DNA of 64,000 bases, taken from Rebecca billardiae RCC1528. Its lineage: Eukaryota; Haptophyta. The position numbers were made by a program, and so were the translations under genes. Numbering within the stretch: the stretch's first letter is position 1; the number at the start of each line of letters is the position of its first letter. A model generated the notes under the pieces. It was given only the letters and a program-made list of their open reading frames with translations. It was not told where the DNA came from and made no database searches. Positions 20,961-32,436 of this stretch are shown piece after piece. The stretch covers positions 186,001 through 250,000 of the forward strand of contig OZ251232.1 of the NCBI GenBank assembly GCA_965240325.2, in the 5' to 3' direction.

Positions 20961-23066
20961 ATGCATCCCGCACCGCGGCGGCCGTGCCTGCTGCTGTGCG
21001 CCGCGGTGGCGTGCTGCGCGATGCGCACCGCGCCACTGCCGGCAGCGTCGGGTGCGCGGAGCGCCCGCTCGCCTGCACGAGCCGCCGTGGCGCGCACCAG
21101 CGTCCGCCTCACCGCGCCGACGCAGACGTCAGGCGGCAGCAGCGGCGGCGCTAACGCCGCGAGCAGCGAGCGTGCACGAGAGGGGAGCACAGCGGGCGCG
21201 TACAAGCTGGGCATCATGCTGCTCGGCCAGGGCGCGCCCGAGTCCAGCGTCGACCTGGAGTCCTACCTGCAGAACATCTTCGAGGACCCGGAGGTGGTGA
21301 CGGTGCCCGACAGCCTGCCGTGGGCCAAGCGGCCGCTCGCGTGGGCGATCGCACGGCAGTCGGCGCGCGGGCTGAAGAAGACGACCGAAGGCCTCCTCGA
21401 CGCCGTCTCCGTCTCGGAGTCCGCCCAGCTCCAGATCGTGCGCGACCAGGCCTCCGCGCTCGAGGCGGCGCTCAGGCGACGCGAGGTGAGCGCGCAGACG
21501 TTTGTGGCGATGCGCTACTGGACGCCGTACATCGCAGACGCGGTCGAGGAGATCAAAGCGGCGGGCGTGACGCACCTGCTCATCCTGCCGCTCTTCCCGC
21601 AGTTCTCGCTCGCGACCAGTGGCTCCAGCCTGCGCGTCCTCGAGGACACGCTCGACAGCGACGTCGGCTTCTCCGCGATCAAGAACGTGGTGATCCCGTC
21701 GTGGTACAAGCAGCCTGCATACGTGAACGCGGTCGCGCAGGGCGTGGTGAGGGCGGTCGAGCGGCTGGGCGGCGGCGGCGGCGAGGGCGAGGGGCAGGGT
21801 GCGCCGGCGGGCGAGCAGGCCGCCAGCTCGCCGCGGCCGCGGCGCGGCCCGTTCGCGCGCCTCTTCGGGCGCGGCGGCGGCAGCGGCGGGTCGCGGCAGG
21901 CGCAGCGCGCGGGCCCTCGGCTGCCCACGCTGCGCAAGCCGGCGGCGAGTGCTCCGCCCACCATCCTCTTCTCCTGCGTCTCGCTGCCCGAGAAGTACGT
22001 CACCGACCTGGGCGACCCGTACATCGAGCAGATCGAGCTGACCGTCAGCCTGGTGATGGCGCGCGTGCAGGAGCTCAGCGGCAGTGCGCTGCCGCACAGC
22101 ATCGCCTACCAGGGTGCGCGCCCGTTGCGCGCGCGGCGCGCGGCTCGCGCGCGCGCGGAGGCCGCGGGGCGCGCGCGGCGGCCGCCGGGGGGTGCCCGGC
22201 CTGCTCCGCGCGCGCGCGCGTTGTCAGCCGCTCAGCGCCGTGCGCGCGCGCGCGGCGGCGGCGGCGGCGTGCGCCCGCAGGCCAGCTCGCCGAGCCGTCC
22301 GTGCCCAACCGCATCCGCTGGGTCGGCCCCAACGTCGAGGACGAGATCACGAGGCTGGGCGGTGCGGGCGTGCGCGCGCTGGTGGTGGTGCCGCTCTCCT
22401 TCCTCTTCGAGCAGAGGGGCACGCTGTACATGCAGGTGGGCGCCCGGCGCGGCGCGCGGCGCGCGGCCTCGCGGGGCGCCACGCCCGCGCCGCGCGCTCT
22501 GCACACCCCGCGCCCACCCGCCCCCCTTCCCCCTGCCTCCCCCGCTGTGCGTGCTTGCACCCTGCTCTTGCACCCTGCTCTTGCACCCTGCTCTTGCACC
22601 CTGCTTGCAGGACAAGGTGTACCGCGAGCTGGCCGCCCAGAACGGCATCAGCGAGTACGAGCGAGCGCCCACGCTCGGCGCGGACGCGGAGCTGATCGAG
22701 GCGCTCGCGGGCGCGGTCGAGGGCGCGCTGCCCTCGCTGCTCGAGACCAAGAACCCGCTGGAGAACGCGGTGGACATGGGGATCCCGATGCACCTCACGA
22801 TCGTGAACGACCTGCTACAGATCCAGCAGAAGGGGGAGGGCATGCGGCTGGTGCCGCAGGAGCAGCCGTGGGGCATCAAGGACCCCGGGCAGGCCGAGCT
22901 GGTCAACGGGCGCGTCGCGATGGCGGCCCTGGTCGTGATGGTCTCGCAGGGGCTGATCGTCGACTCCTTCTTCCCCAACCTCTGGCGGGAACTGCTCGAG
23001 GGCACGCTCGCATTCCTCTCCGCGCTCACGGCGGGCGGTGGGGACGGCCCTGGCGCGGGCGTGTAG
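20961..23066 (+). CDS. Plastid ferrochelatase homologue with LHC-type tail; catalytic His and Glu missing (3 exons)
   Basis: Exons 20961-22113, 22281-22435 and 22611-23066 give 587 residues. The N-terminus is a two-part plastid leader (signal LLLCAAVACCAM, then an Ala/Arg/Ser transit segment). The ferrochelatase fold is clear: YKLGIMLLGQGAPES, FVAMRYWTPYIADAVEEIK and LILPLFPQFSLATSGSSL. LGDPYIEQIE, the spliced RIRWVGPNVEDEI and YRELAAQNGISEYERAPTLG follow. A Gly/Arg-rich insert of about 65 residues interrupts the middle. Yet FSAHSLP of active enzymes is FSCVSLP here (Val340 for the metal-site His) and the acidic HIETLY is QRGTLY (Gly431 for Glu). Residues 532-540 are ELVNGRVAM, the chlorophyll-binding motif of plant and cyanobacterial ferrochelatases, followed by a hydrophobic helix. 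It is probably a tetrapyrrole-binding regulator; heme synthesis from it is doubtful. Confidence 0.88.
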   Translation: MHPAPRRPCLLLCAAVACCAMRTAPLPAASGARSARSPARAAVARTSVRLTAPTQTSGGSSGGANAASSERAREGSTAGAYKLGIMLLGQGAPESSVDLESYLQNIFEDPEVVTVPDSLPWAKRPLAWAIARQSARGLKKTTEGLLDAVSVSESAQLQIVRDQASALEAALRRREVSAQTFVAMRYWTPYIADAVEEIKAAGVTHLLILPLFPQFSLATSGSSLRVLEDTLDSDVGFSAIKNVVIPSWYKQPAYVNAVAQGVVRAVERLGGGGGEGEGQGAPAGEQAASSPRPRRGPFARLFGRGGGSGGSRQAQRAGPRLPTLRKPAASAPPTILFSCVSLPEKYVTDLGDPYIEQIELTVSLVMARVQELSGSALPHSIAYQGARPLRARRAARARAEAAGRARRPPGGARPAPRARALSAAQRRARARGGGGGVRPQASSPSRPCPTASAGSAPTSRTRSRGWAVRACARWWWCRSPSSSSRGARCTCRWAPGAARGARPRGAPRPRRALCTPRAHPPPFPLPPPLCVLAPCSCTLLLHPALAPCLQDKVYRELAAQNGISEYERAPTLGADAELIEALAGAVEGALPSLLETKNPLENAVDMGIPMHLTIVNDLLQIQQKGEGMRLVPQEQPWGIKDPGQAELVNGRVAMAALVVMVSQGLIVDSFFPNLWRELLEGTLAFLSALTAGGGDGPGAGV
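22557..22608 (+). repeat. 13-bp tandem repeat before a splice acceptor
   Basis: Four copies of a CACCCTGCTCTTG-type unit (the last shortened) make up the pyrimidine-rich tract just before the third exon of the ferrochelatase homologue. Confidence 0.85.
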
Positions 23067-23737
23067 CCGCGCGCGCGGCGCGACACGCGTGGGCCGATCT
23101 ATCATGGCGGCGATGGCTGGCGGACCATAGGGGCTCGGCTCGCGCTCGGCCGAACCGCATCAGGCTCGGCGTGGGCAGAATGCCAGTAGAAGGCGCCGCG
23201 GCCGTGCGCGGCCGCGGTGGCACACGTCACCGCGTGACGTGACCACTGGCCAGTCACTGGGCACCAGATCAGCAGCACGGCGTCGGCATATACTGGGTCA
23301 CACGTATAGTATAGCTAGTGAAAGCTACCAGCAAGTATTATACGACTGTCACTTATTAGTGAATTTAATAAGACTTATTTATATTACCAGCAGCACTGAC
23401 GACGCACGCTGGATGACGACACTCAGAGTCGTAGCAGTAGTACTATATATATATATACTGATGACGATGCCGCGCCACTACTCGTCTCGACACTCGTCTC
23501 AATATAATGCATGTCAGCGCATATATGTCGTCGTGACGAGGTCCCGCCCAGGCGCCCAATCACTGCCGCGTGCGACCCGCCATCATCAGACATTGATCAG
23601 TGACGGACTCAGAGACAGCGACTCGGCGACTCGCCGGCCGCATTCGACAGCAGACAAGCCCGCGCGGCGGAGTACACGCAGCGCGCAACGCGCGGGCATG
23701 GCCGCCCGCTCGCGCACCGCCCTCCGCCCTCCCGCGC
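23067..23737. other. Intergenic between convergent genes
   Basis: Includes an AT-richer patch (23290-23470) with TATATATATATA. No gene is seen. Confidence 0.5.
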
Positions 23738-26700
23738 TCAGATCTGCGCGATGGCTGCCCGGATCGCCGAGTCGATCTCGCCGTCGCCACCCGTGTACGC
23801 GGGCTGCTGCCTGCGGCCGCGGTCGGCGTTCACCGCGTCCGCCATCAGCGCCTCCTTCGCCGCGTCGGCCTCGCGGAAGATGGCGCTGACCTCGTGCGGC
23901 GCGAGCGACTGCGTGACGTTCTTGTTCATGCTCAGCTCGAGCACAAAGTCGCGCACCTGCGTGTGTGCGCGCGGCGCGCGCGCGCGCTCAGCCGTGCGGC
24001 CGGGGCGGCGAGCCGAGGGCTCGCGCGCGCGGCTGCGCGCACCTTCTCGCGCTCGTCGTCGGGGAGGTATTCCCTGTCGGGGAGCTCGAACTCGAAGGGG
24101 ATCTCCGTGTCCGCAAAGTCCGAGTTGTCCAGCCCCGTGTGGCTGTCCCCCTCCTCGATCGCCTCGGTGATGTCGAGGTAGCTGCGCACGCGGCGCGCAT
24201 CGGCGCGGCGCGGATGGGCGGATGCGCGCGGCGCGCGTGAGCGCTCGGGCGCGCGCGCGCGGCGCGGCGGTGGCGGCGGCGCGTCGCGCGGCATCGGCGC
24301 GCACCGGTTGAGGAAGACGAACGCGAAGTCGAGCTTGTTCGCCCCCTTCGCCGCCATCCCCGCCTCGTAGAACGCCTTGTCCGCGGGCATGTCAGCGACG
24401 TACTTGAGCGCGCACACGGCCAGCTTGGCCGCGGAGAGCTTCAGCCCGCGCTGGTTGGCGATGGCCTTGGCGGCGAGGATGGTGGAGACCCACATCACGC
24501 GCTCGAACTCGTCCACCACCGCCGGCGCCTCGCCCGCCGTCTTGAGCGCGCCGATCACCTTGACGAGCATCGAGCGCAGCTCCTTGAGCTCGGCGCGCGC
24601 GTCCGCCTGCGCCGCGCTCTGCGGCTGCTCGGCGAGCAGCTGCGTGTACAGCCTGCGGTACAGCGCGACGTGCGAGGGCTTGGAGACGTCGGTGCCGTAC
24701 TGGCCGAAGATCTTGGCCGCGCCGACGAAGTCGCCCGCGTTGATCAGCACCGAGCCGTGCAGCGTCGCGTACTTGAGCAGCATCGCCGGCCCCTGCGACT
24801 GCGCGACCTCGAGCGCCTTGCGCCAGTCCCCGCGCTGCGCGTACACGTCGATGCCCTCGGACGCGTTGCCCGACATCACGAGCTCGTCGCCGTCCTGCGC
24901 GCCGCGGAGGAACTCGACGTGGCGGCTCTGCACCATCTGCGCGTACTGCGGCGCCTGCGAGCGCGTCAGCGCCTTCGCCTGCTCCCACAGCCCCCCGGCC
25001 ATGTACACCTCGAGCGCCTCCGCGTAGTTGTCGATGCCTTCGTACAGCTCTGCGGCCTGCGCGTGCCGCCCGATCTCGATCAGCCGCTTGGCGACGGTGG
25101 CGACGACCTCGGAGATGCGGTCGGAGACGTGGTTCATCGCGATCTTCACCGCGTTCTCCCACACCTCCTCCAGGTAGTCGTGCGAGCTCGAGTGCGCGCT
25201 GCTCACCTTGAGGTACGCGTCGATGGCGCGCGAGAAATCGCGGCCCTCCTCGAGCGCGCGCGCGGCGGCGACGAGCGACTCGGCGCCGCCGCCGCCGCCG
25301 CCGCCGCGGCCGCCGTCGGCGGCGGCGCCGGCGGCGGGCGCGGGGACGCTCACGCCGTTCTGGAAGTTGGTGTACTCCGTGTTGATCTCGCCCAGCTTGT
25401 GCGGCAGGAACTCCTTCGTCAGCCGGATCGCGTCCTGCCAGCGCCCCGCCTCCTTGAAGGCCTTGACCGCCGCCTCGGGCTTCTTGGCGCGCACGTACAG
25501 CGCCTCGGCGCGCGTGAAGTCGCCGCGCTCGATGGCGAGCTTGGCCTGCGCGACGAGGATGTCGCCGACGGAGGACGGGTCGTTCGCCTCCGCCACGCGC
25601 ATCGCCGCCTGCCAGTCCTGCTGGTGGATGTACATGTCGATCGCCTCCTTGGGCTTGTCCGCCTTGACAAACTCCGCCTCCGCCTCGGCAAACCGCCCCT
25701 CGTCCTCGAGGAACATGGCGTACTTGAGGTGCACCTCGGGCAGCTTCTCCTTCTTCGAGGCGCGCGCGAGCGAGAACGCGTGGTCGAACGCGCCCGACTC
25801 CGTCGCGTAGTCGATCGCCTGCTCGATCAGCCCGAACTTGGTGAGCAGCTTGGCGCCCGCCTCGCCGCCGAGCGAGACCGCCCACGCGTACGCGACCTGC
25901 TTCGACGCGGCCAGCCCGCCGTGCTCCTTCGCCACGCGGATCGCGTCGTCCCACAGGTCGTTCGCGCGGTACATGTTGATCGCCGACTTCCAGTCCGACG
26001 CGTGCACGTAGTGCTTCTCCGCCTGCGCCGAGCGCGCGCGCGCGTTCGCGCACACGTGGCGCGTGGGCGCGCAGGGCGAGCGCGCAAGGGACGGCGCGCG
26101 CGCGCGCGCGCGCGCGCGCCGCGCGCCCCACCGCGCCCCGCCCCGCCGCGCCCCGCCCCGCCGCGCCCCGCCCGCCCGCGCCCGCCCCCTCCGCGCGCGC
26201 ACCTGCTTGAAGTTGCCCTCCGTCTCGAGCTGCTGCGCGAGGTGCAGGTGCGTCTCGCCGAGCAGCTCCTTCCTGAACGCGGAGACGAGCCGGATCATGT
26301 CGTCGTACTTGTGCGCCTTCTTGTACATGTTGATCGCCAGGTCGGGCTCCTGCACGTAGAGGTAGAGCTTCTCGGCCTCCTTGTGCTTCCCGCCCGCCTC
26401 GAGCTCGTGCGCCGCCTTCATGTACAGCATCGCCACCTCCGACTGCTGCATGTGCTCGCTCGCCACCTTGCTCGCGCGCTCGAGCCGGCCGGCGGTGAGG
26501 TGCATCTTGACGGCGTCGTGCGGCGCGTGCCCGCGCAGGTAGTACGTCTCGGCCTCCTCGTACGCGTGCGTGGTCTCGTAGTGCTTGGCGATGCGCGCGT
26601 AGTACGGCGCCGCCTGCGCGTCCTCGAGCGTCGTCACCACCTGCACCGCCTTCGCCCACTGCCGCGAGGAGATGGCCGCCTCGACCGCCTTCACGTATGC

Positions 26701-29700
26701 GCCCGCCTCCACGTAGTGGTTGACCGCCGCGTCCGTCTGCTTGCTGCCCACCAGGTAGTCGCCCCACGCCTGCTCGAGCTCGACGACGCCGCGGCCCTGG
26801 TACACGCGGCGGCACAGCTCCACCGCGGCCGAGAAGATGTTCCCCTTCTTGTAGCAGTCGAGCGCGCGCTCGTGCTCGCCCAGCCGCTCGTAGAAGCCGC
26901 CCGCCTTCTCGAACATGCCCGACTGGAAGAGCGCCTGCGCGGTCGTCTCGAGCACCTGCTTCGAGACCTCGCCCTGCTCGGCGAGCTGGAGCACGAGGCG
27001 GGCGGCCTTGGCGGGCAGCTTGCCCGAGATGTACAGGTTGATCGCGCCCGCGTAGTCGTGCTCGCGCTCCTTGTGCTGCGCGGCCACCTCCTCCTGGTGC
27101 GTGTCGAGCAGCCAGTTGTAGTAGTTCTCCTTGAGCTGCGCGACCGCCGGGTGGTGGTTCGCCTCGCCCACGGCGATCGACTCGTCGTACTTGTGCAGCT
27201 CGTTCCACATCTGCGCCCGCGCGCCCGCGCGCAGGCCGCCGCCGCGGGGAGGGGAGGCGCGCGGCGCGTCGAGCGGCGGCGGCGGCGCGGCGCTCGGCGA
27301 GGGCGCGCGCCGCGCGCACCTCCATCGCCTCCTCGACCTGGCCGTGCTGCAGCAGCAGCAGCTCGGCCTTCTTGAACTGCTTGTTCAGCACGGCGAGCTT
27401 CGCCTGCACGCGGAAGTGCGTGAGCGCCACCTGCCCCGTCTCCGCCTCGATCTCCGCCATCATGTTGACAATCTTGTGCAGGTAGCGCGCCTTGGCCGCG
27501 TCGCCGACCGCCGCGTAGCACCGCTCGGCGACCTGCAGCTCCTCGGCGGCGAGCGCGGCCTCGGAGAGCTGGCCCCACATCGCCTGCGTCTCGGGCGTCA
27601 TCTCGAGCCGCTCCAGCGTCTCCGCCGCGATCTCGAGCTCGCCCGAGTCGAGCGCCGCGCCGAAGGCGATCAGCGCCTCGTCGAGCGCGTACGACACGGT
27701 GTTGATGCCCTCGTCCACGATCACCTCCGTCTTGCCGTCGGCGCGCTCGATCTCCTCGACGTCGCCCTTGATCGGCACGACGGTGACCTTGTCGGGCGAG
27801 TTGATGTGGTACCACACGCACAGCGAGCCGCGGTTCTGCGCCACCACCACGTCCGCGTTCGGCACCCAGTTGACGTACGACGCGTACGAGAGCAGCGTGC
27901 TGCGCGACTGCCGCTCGATGTCGTACAGGTGCAGCTGCCGCCGCTTGTCGCGGAAGAGGAGCTTGGTGGCGTTGAGCGAGAGGTCGAGCCAGTCGATGCG
28001 CGCGTCGTGCGAGATCGTCGCCGCGCTGATCCCCGAGTCGAGGTCGAGCACGCGGATCGTCTGCAGGTCGATCAGGTAGGCGATCTTCTTGATCTCCTCG
28101 CCGTGCGCCTCCACGCCCTGCGCGGCCGCCTGCGCGACCGCGCCGCGGTGCAGCGGCATCGTCTTGATCTTGACCGAGAGCTGGTGCGGGTTCATGTGGT
28201 CCGTGCGGCACGAGCCGAGCACCTCGTTCCGCCCGTACTCCACCAGCGTGAGCTCGCCCAGGTTGCACACGACGCACACGCGCTCGTTGTCGAAGTGGAA
28301 CTTCTCCTGGCCGGACGACTGCCACGGCACCTCGGAGAGCTTGCACGTGTCGAGGTCGCCCATCAGCAGCGTCTCGGGCGTGTGCGCGATCAGGAAGCGG
28401 TCCTCGTAGATGTTGATCTTCGTCACCTCGTACCCGAAGTGCGACTTGAGCACGATGCGCGCACCGGTCGAGAGCCGCTTCACGATCACGGTCGAGATGG
28501 ACACGTACGTGAACTCAAACTTGCCGCGGTAGCGGTAGCGGTGGATGCACGCGTCGTACAGCTCGACGCCGCCGCAGAGCGAGCCGACGCACAGCCGCGA
28601 GCCGTCCGCCTTCCACCCGAGCGCCGTCACCGTGTACATGTTGTCCACCTGCTTGACGGACACCTGCTCCCACGCGGACGCGCGCGCGTTGTGGCTGAAC
28701 GTGTAGAAGCGGTTGAACGAGCCGACGACGACGGCCTCCCCCGACGGGTTGAACGCCGCGACGGTGAACTCCTTCTCCGCCTCGTCCGTCGAGTAGTCGA
28801 AGTGCTGCGCGCGCCGGTGCGGGCCACGGCACGCGCGCGCGGCGGGCGCGCATGCGCGGGCGTGCGCGCTCGGTCAGCGACTCGGCCCGCGCGGCACCGC
28901 ACATGCCGCCGCAGCGCCCGCGCCCGCGCGCGCGCCGGGCCCACGCACACGCAGGCACGCGCGGGCACGCGCGCGCGCGCGCGCCCGGGAGAGCGAGGGG
29001 CGGGCGCGTGGCGGGCGCGCGGCCGCTCGCACCTGCAGCACCACGCCCTCCGTGTCGTAGAAGACGACCTTCAGGTCGTTGCCCGCGCAGCAGATGGCCT
29101 CGCCCCACGCGAGGGCGTACGGCACAGAGGTGTGCTGGCACACCAGCGAGTGCATCGCGCCGCGCCCGTTCTCGTCGAAGATGAAGCGGTAGACCGTGCC
29201 GTCCAGGTGGCCCGACAGCACGCCGTTGCCGTCCATCTTCGCGCAGCAGCTCACGACGTACGAGTCGGTGGCGTAGAGCGTGAGCGGCTTGTTCGAGCGG
29301 AGCTGGCCGATCTTCACCTTGCCCTCCGCCAGGCCGAACACCACCTCGTGCGGGTGCTCGCTCGGCCAGCACATGCACGTGATCGACGACTGCTGGTGGA
29401 ATTTGTTGCAGATCGACTTCTTGTCGCCCCACTCGAGGCCGAGCTTGTAGACGAAGACGATGTTGTCCGACTGCGCGACGGCGAGCTTGGCAGAGTCGGG
29501 CGACCACGCCATCCCGCGCACCATGTAGTTCTTCGCCCCCTTCGCATCCGCTGGCTTTGTCGAGAACTTGTCGCGCCGCTCGCCGTTCTCGTCAAACAGG
29601 TGCACGACGCGGTCGGTCGTCACCACGGCGATGCGCCGGTTATTGGGCGACCAGCAGATCGACGTGACCTTGGCGATCCCATCCTGCGGCGGGTGGATCG

Positions 29701-29722
29701 TCTTCAGGTGTCGCAGCTGCAT
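23738..29722 (-). CDS. IFT172: Intraflagellar transport protein IFT172 (6 exons)
   Basis: Exons 29722-29033, 28804-27320, 27210-26203, 26022-24305, 24181-24043 and 23956-23738 give 1752 residues, the family's usual length. IFT172 is the largest IFT-B subunit, needed at the ciliary tip. Two N-terminal WD40 propellers (about 1-600) carry DRVVHLFDENGERRDKFSTK, YMVRGMAWSPD, LCVGSLCGGVELYD and LKSHFGYEV. Next is a long TPR-like solenoid (about 610-1640) with EAWGDYLVGSKQTDAAVNHY, YAMFLEDEGRFAEAEAEF and LYVQEPDLAINMYKKAHKYD. DKAFYEAGMAAKG, LDITEAIEEG, TEIPFEFELP and VRDFVLELSMNKNV close the family part. Exon junctions restore known IFT172 phrases (EAM-EMWNELHKYDE, LNR-YLDITEAIEEG). The last 60 residues diverge and lack the Cys/His-bearing or U-box-like tail. 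It implies a motile or flagellate stage. Confidence 0.97.
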
Positions 29723-30270
29723 GCCACCCCGCCACGCCTGAGCCGGGCTGTGTCGTCCGCGAGGGCTGCCTGCTGACAACCGCCACCAAGCCGCAGCCGG
29801 AGCGGACTAGCGGAGCGGCCCTTGAATGAGCGATGGCGGGCGGGCGCGGCTGGCGCGTTGGACTTTTTTTCTTATTTTCCGCACCAAAATCGCCTGCGGG
29901 ACGGAACGTCAACGTCTGTTTGACTTTTGAGTTTGAAGCTGCGTGACCGTACTTGTAGCCGTGACCTGTTGCCGAGTCATGTCACTCACGGCGGCAGCGT
30001 GGCACGGCTGACTCTGGGTCACACTGATGATGCAGCGGGCTTAGAACAGGGCTGGCCAGGTCACTTCTGGCGGCACTGGCTGTTGGACCGCGTCGCCGCC
30101 GCCGGGCTCCGAATCGGAGTCCGGCCGCGCGGGTCACGCGGGACGGGGCACGGGCGGCGCTCGGTGCCGTGCCTGCGGCTCGGCAGCCCGCTCGGTGCCC
30201 GGCCGGTCTTGCCGGTGTGCGGGTCGCGGGAGGCAGGGCGGGGGGGGATCCCATCGGTGCAGGCGAATCT
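29723..30270. other. IFT172 promoter side and intergenic
   Basis: T-rich patch at 29861-29885 upstream of IFT172. No gene is seen. Confidence 0.45.
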
Positions 30271-30705
30271 CTAGGCTCGCCTTGCCCCCCTTTTGCTGGC
30301 CGCTGCGATGAGCCAGCCCGCTGCCCTCTGCTCGGGCGGTGAGAGCAGATGCCGCATGGTCGGGTTCTCCGAGGCATGCACGAGCCAATCCGCATCAGCG
30401 GATCGGGACTCGTGCGAGGTGAGGTATCCGCGCTCGGCGCAGAAGATGAGTTGAGCCGCTGTGTCATTGGCAGGGCTCGTGCCCGTGGTCGAAGGCCTGC
30501 GCAGCGCCTTTGCCATGACGGCGTCCACATCGGCTTCGTGCAGCTTGCGCGTGTGCTCGTCGTAGCACGTGGAGCATGCATACTTCGCCGCGAAGAAGCC
30601 CGCCTTCTCGATGTGCGCGCAGCTCCGGCACACGCCGGCCTGGCAGTCATCGCAGCGGAAGCTCGAGCTCATGCCACAATGGCACCGCTGATGGGCGCGG
30701 GTCAT
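30271..30705 (-). CDS. Small zinc-binding protein (B-box/cross-brace-like Cys/His cluster)
   Basis: A 144-residue protein. The N-terminal 50 residues carry a dense ligand set: C8, H9, C10, C18, C21, C26, C29, H31, C44, C47 and H51 (RCHCGMSSSFRCDDC, GVCRSCAH, ACSTCYDEH). The spacing resembles a two-zinc B-box or FYVE-like cross-brace. The remaining residues are helical with no known domain, and there is no membrane segment. A nearby Met12 start is possible but would remove the first three ligands. Family and function are not recognised; protein or lipid binding would be usual for such folds. Confidence 0.6.
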   Translation of the reverse strand: MTRAHQRCHCGMSSSFRCDDCQAGVCRSCAHIEKAGFFAAKYACSTCYDEHTRKLHEADVDAVMAKALRRPSTTGTSPANDTAAQLIFCAERGYLTSHESRSADADWLVHASENPTMRHLLSPPEQRAAGWLIAAASKRGARRA

Positions 30706-32436
30706 CGCGCCGCGCCGGCGACAACGTCTAGGTCGGTCTTCGCGAGCTGACCGAAAATTGCCGACGCCGACGACGGCGGCGGCCGCTGGTTTGTGACGCG
30801 AGCTCGGCTCTCGGCCATGTTGGACAACCAGAAGAACTTTCGCCGACGAAACGCTCCTGAGAATACAACGGAGATCCTATTGACAGCACTGCGAGATCTC
30901 GATTCGCTTTTTCGCGAGCAAGCTTTGCTGCGGTTCTGCCGTCGTGCCTTCGGGAGGAATCAAAGTCAAACTACTAACTAGGGCACACGGGGACGACTAC
31001 TCATCACCGCCGGATCACCCGCCAGGGCCCAGCGGCTGAGACGGCCGTCTGACATCCGGACCTGCACCCTCGCCCTCGCTCGGGGCACAGCAGGTCCATG
31101 CGAGCCGCGCAGCGCAGGTGGATCGCGCTCCAGCAGCTCAAGGCCGCGCTCAAGCCATTCGATCGCGGTTCAGGCTATGCTCTGCCACCAGCGCCGACTT
31201 CGTGTCGACGATCGGGCACTGCCGACGACGAATCAGGAGACCTGCGCCGTCCTACCTGTGTCGTTAAATCATAGAATGAGTCCGATCGGCACGACTCACG
31301 TGATCACTGACACTATGGTACGTCTGTGAGTCACGAGCCCACGACGCGGTGCCCGCGAAAATGGATGGCTCCGCCGAGGTCACGGGTGTGCTGAAGACCA
31401 CTCAGGACTGCACCGGCACCGGCTGAAGTGCGCTCGTGCATGCGCACAGCGCCCGCACGTTGGGGACGTTCAGCTTCGGCTCCTACCGGGAAGGAGGCAT
31501 ATTTATCCGGGACCGCGGGACCGGGGACGGCAGAGCCAGAGTGCTGCATCGTGTACACTGCAACTGGAAACGCCCGAATCGCATGTAGTCGGTCGTTCCA
31601 TGCGCACAGCGCCGCTCTGAACCGGCCTGTCGCAATGGTCATAACGCTCGCTCTACTGACCGTGATGCAGCGTATACCTTGTAGCTAGACGGCGTCGGGC
31701 CCGATCAGTCACAGTGCGTCATGCGGGTACCACGCTGCCACTGGTACTGCAATCCACGAGACTCCATCGGCGGCCGTACGGCACGCGCACCGAGCCAGCG
31801 GAGCCACCGACCACCTCCGTGTCGAATGCGTCAGAATGCCCGGCGAGTCCACACGCGACTCACACATGTTGCCACCATACAGATGGCGGCCGTCGGGCAC
31901 TCCATCTCCACTCGTCAAGTGCGACGCGCTGCGCGGCTCGCATTGTTGGTTGGGACCTGATGCTCGCGCAGGCCGAGCCTGGTGCGACGCTCGACTTGGC
32001 GGCGGCGCGGCGCGCGCGTATCGCACCGCTGCGCCTCACAGCTGAATCACAGGATGGGTTAGCGGGGGTTGGGTCACACGCGGCGGCGATCAGCCGTCGG
32101 AACGGATGCCGGCGTAGCGTTGCGCGTTGGGCAGCTGGGCGGAGGGCGCGCGCGCTGCTATGGGTGCGCGACTGGGATCCCGGCGGTCCGTTGCGACTGC
32201 CGCCACCCCCGGCTCTGGCGGCGCGCCCCACGTGCCTTCACACGCGGCACGGTCTGCGGCGCGACGCGATGCGCGGCATTGCAAAAGTGAGCGCTCATTG
32301 CTCATACAATATGCGGGTACTGTCGCCTGCCTGAGCTGTGTGCGTCTCTTATTCTTAGTAAACTGCATCAAGTACGCGGTGGCCCATGATCAACGAAGGT
32401 TCAAGTTTAGTCATCACACAGCAGCTACCCCTATTA
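30706..32436. other. Intergenic, no supported gene
   Basis: Short open frames only, with no motif or coding pattern, up to the left end of the element at 32437. Confidence 0.5.

Noticed and set aside
24392-28663. A 1423-codon open frame overlapping IFT172 on the same strand, and a 901-codon antisense frame at 24670-27375
   Set aside because: The first is IFT172 exon 2 continuing into a wrong frame past its donor (27320); the second is a GC-driven antisense shadow of Arg/Leu/Val-rich composition without domains.
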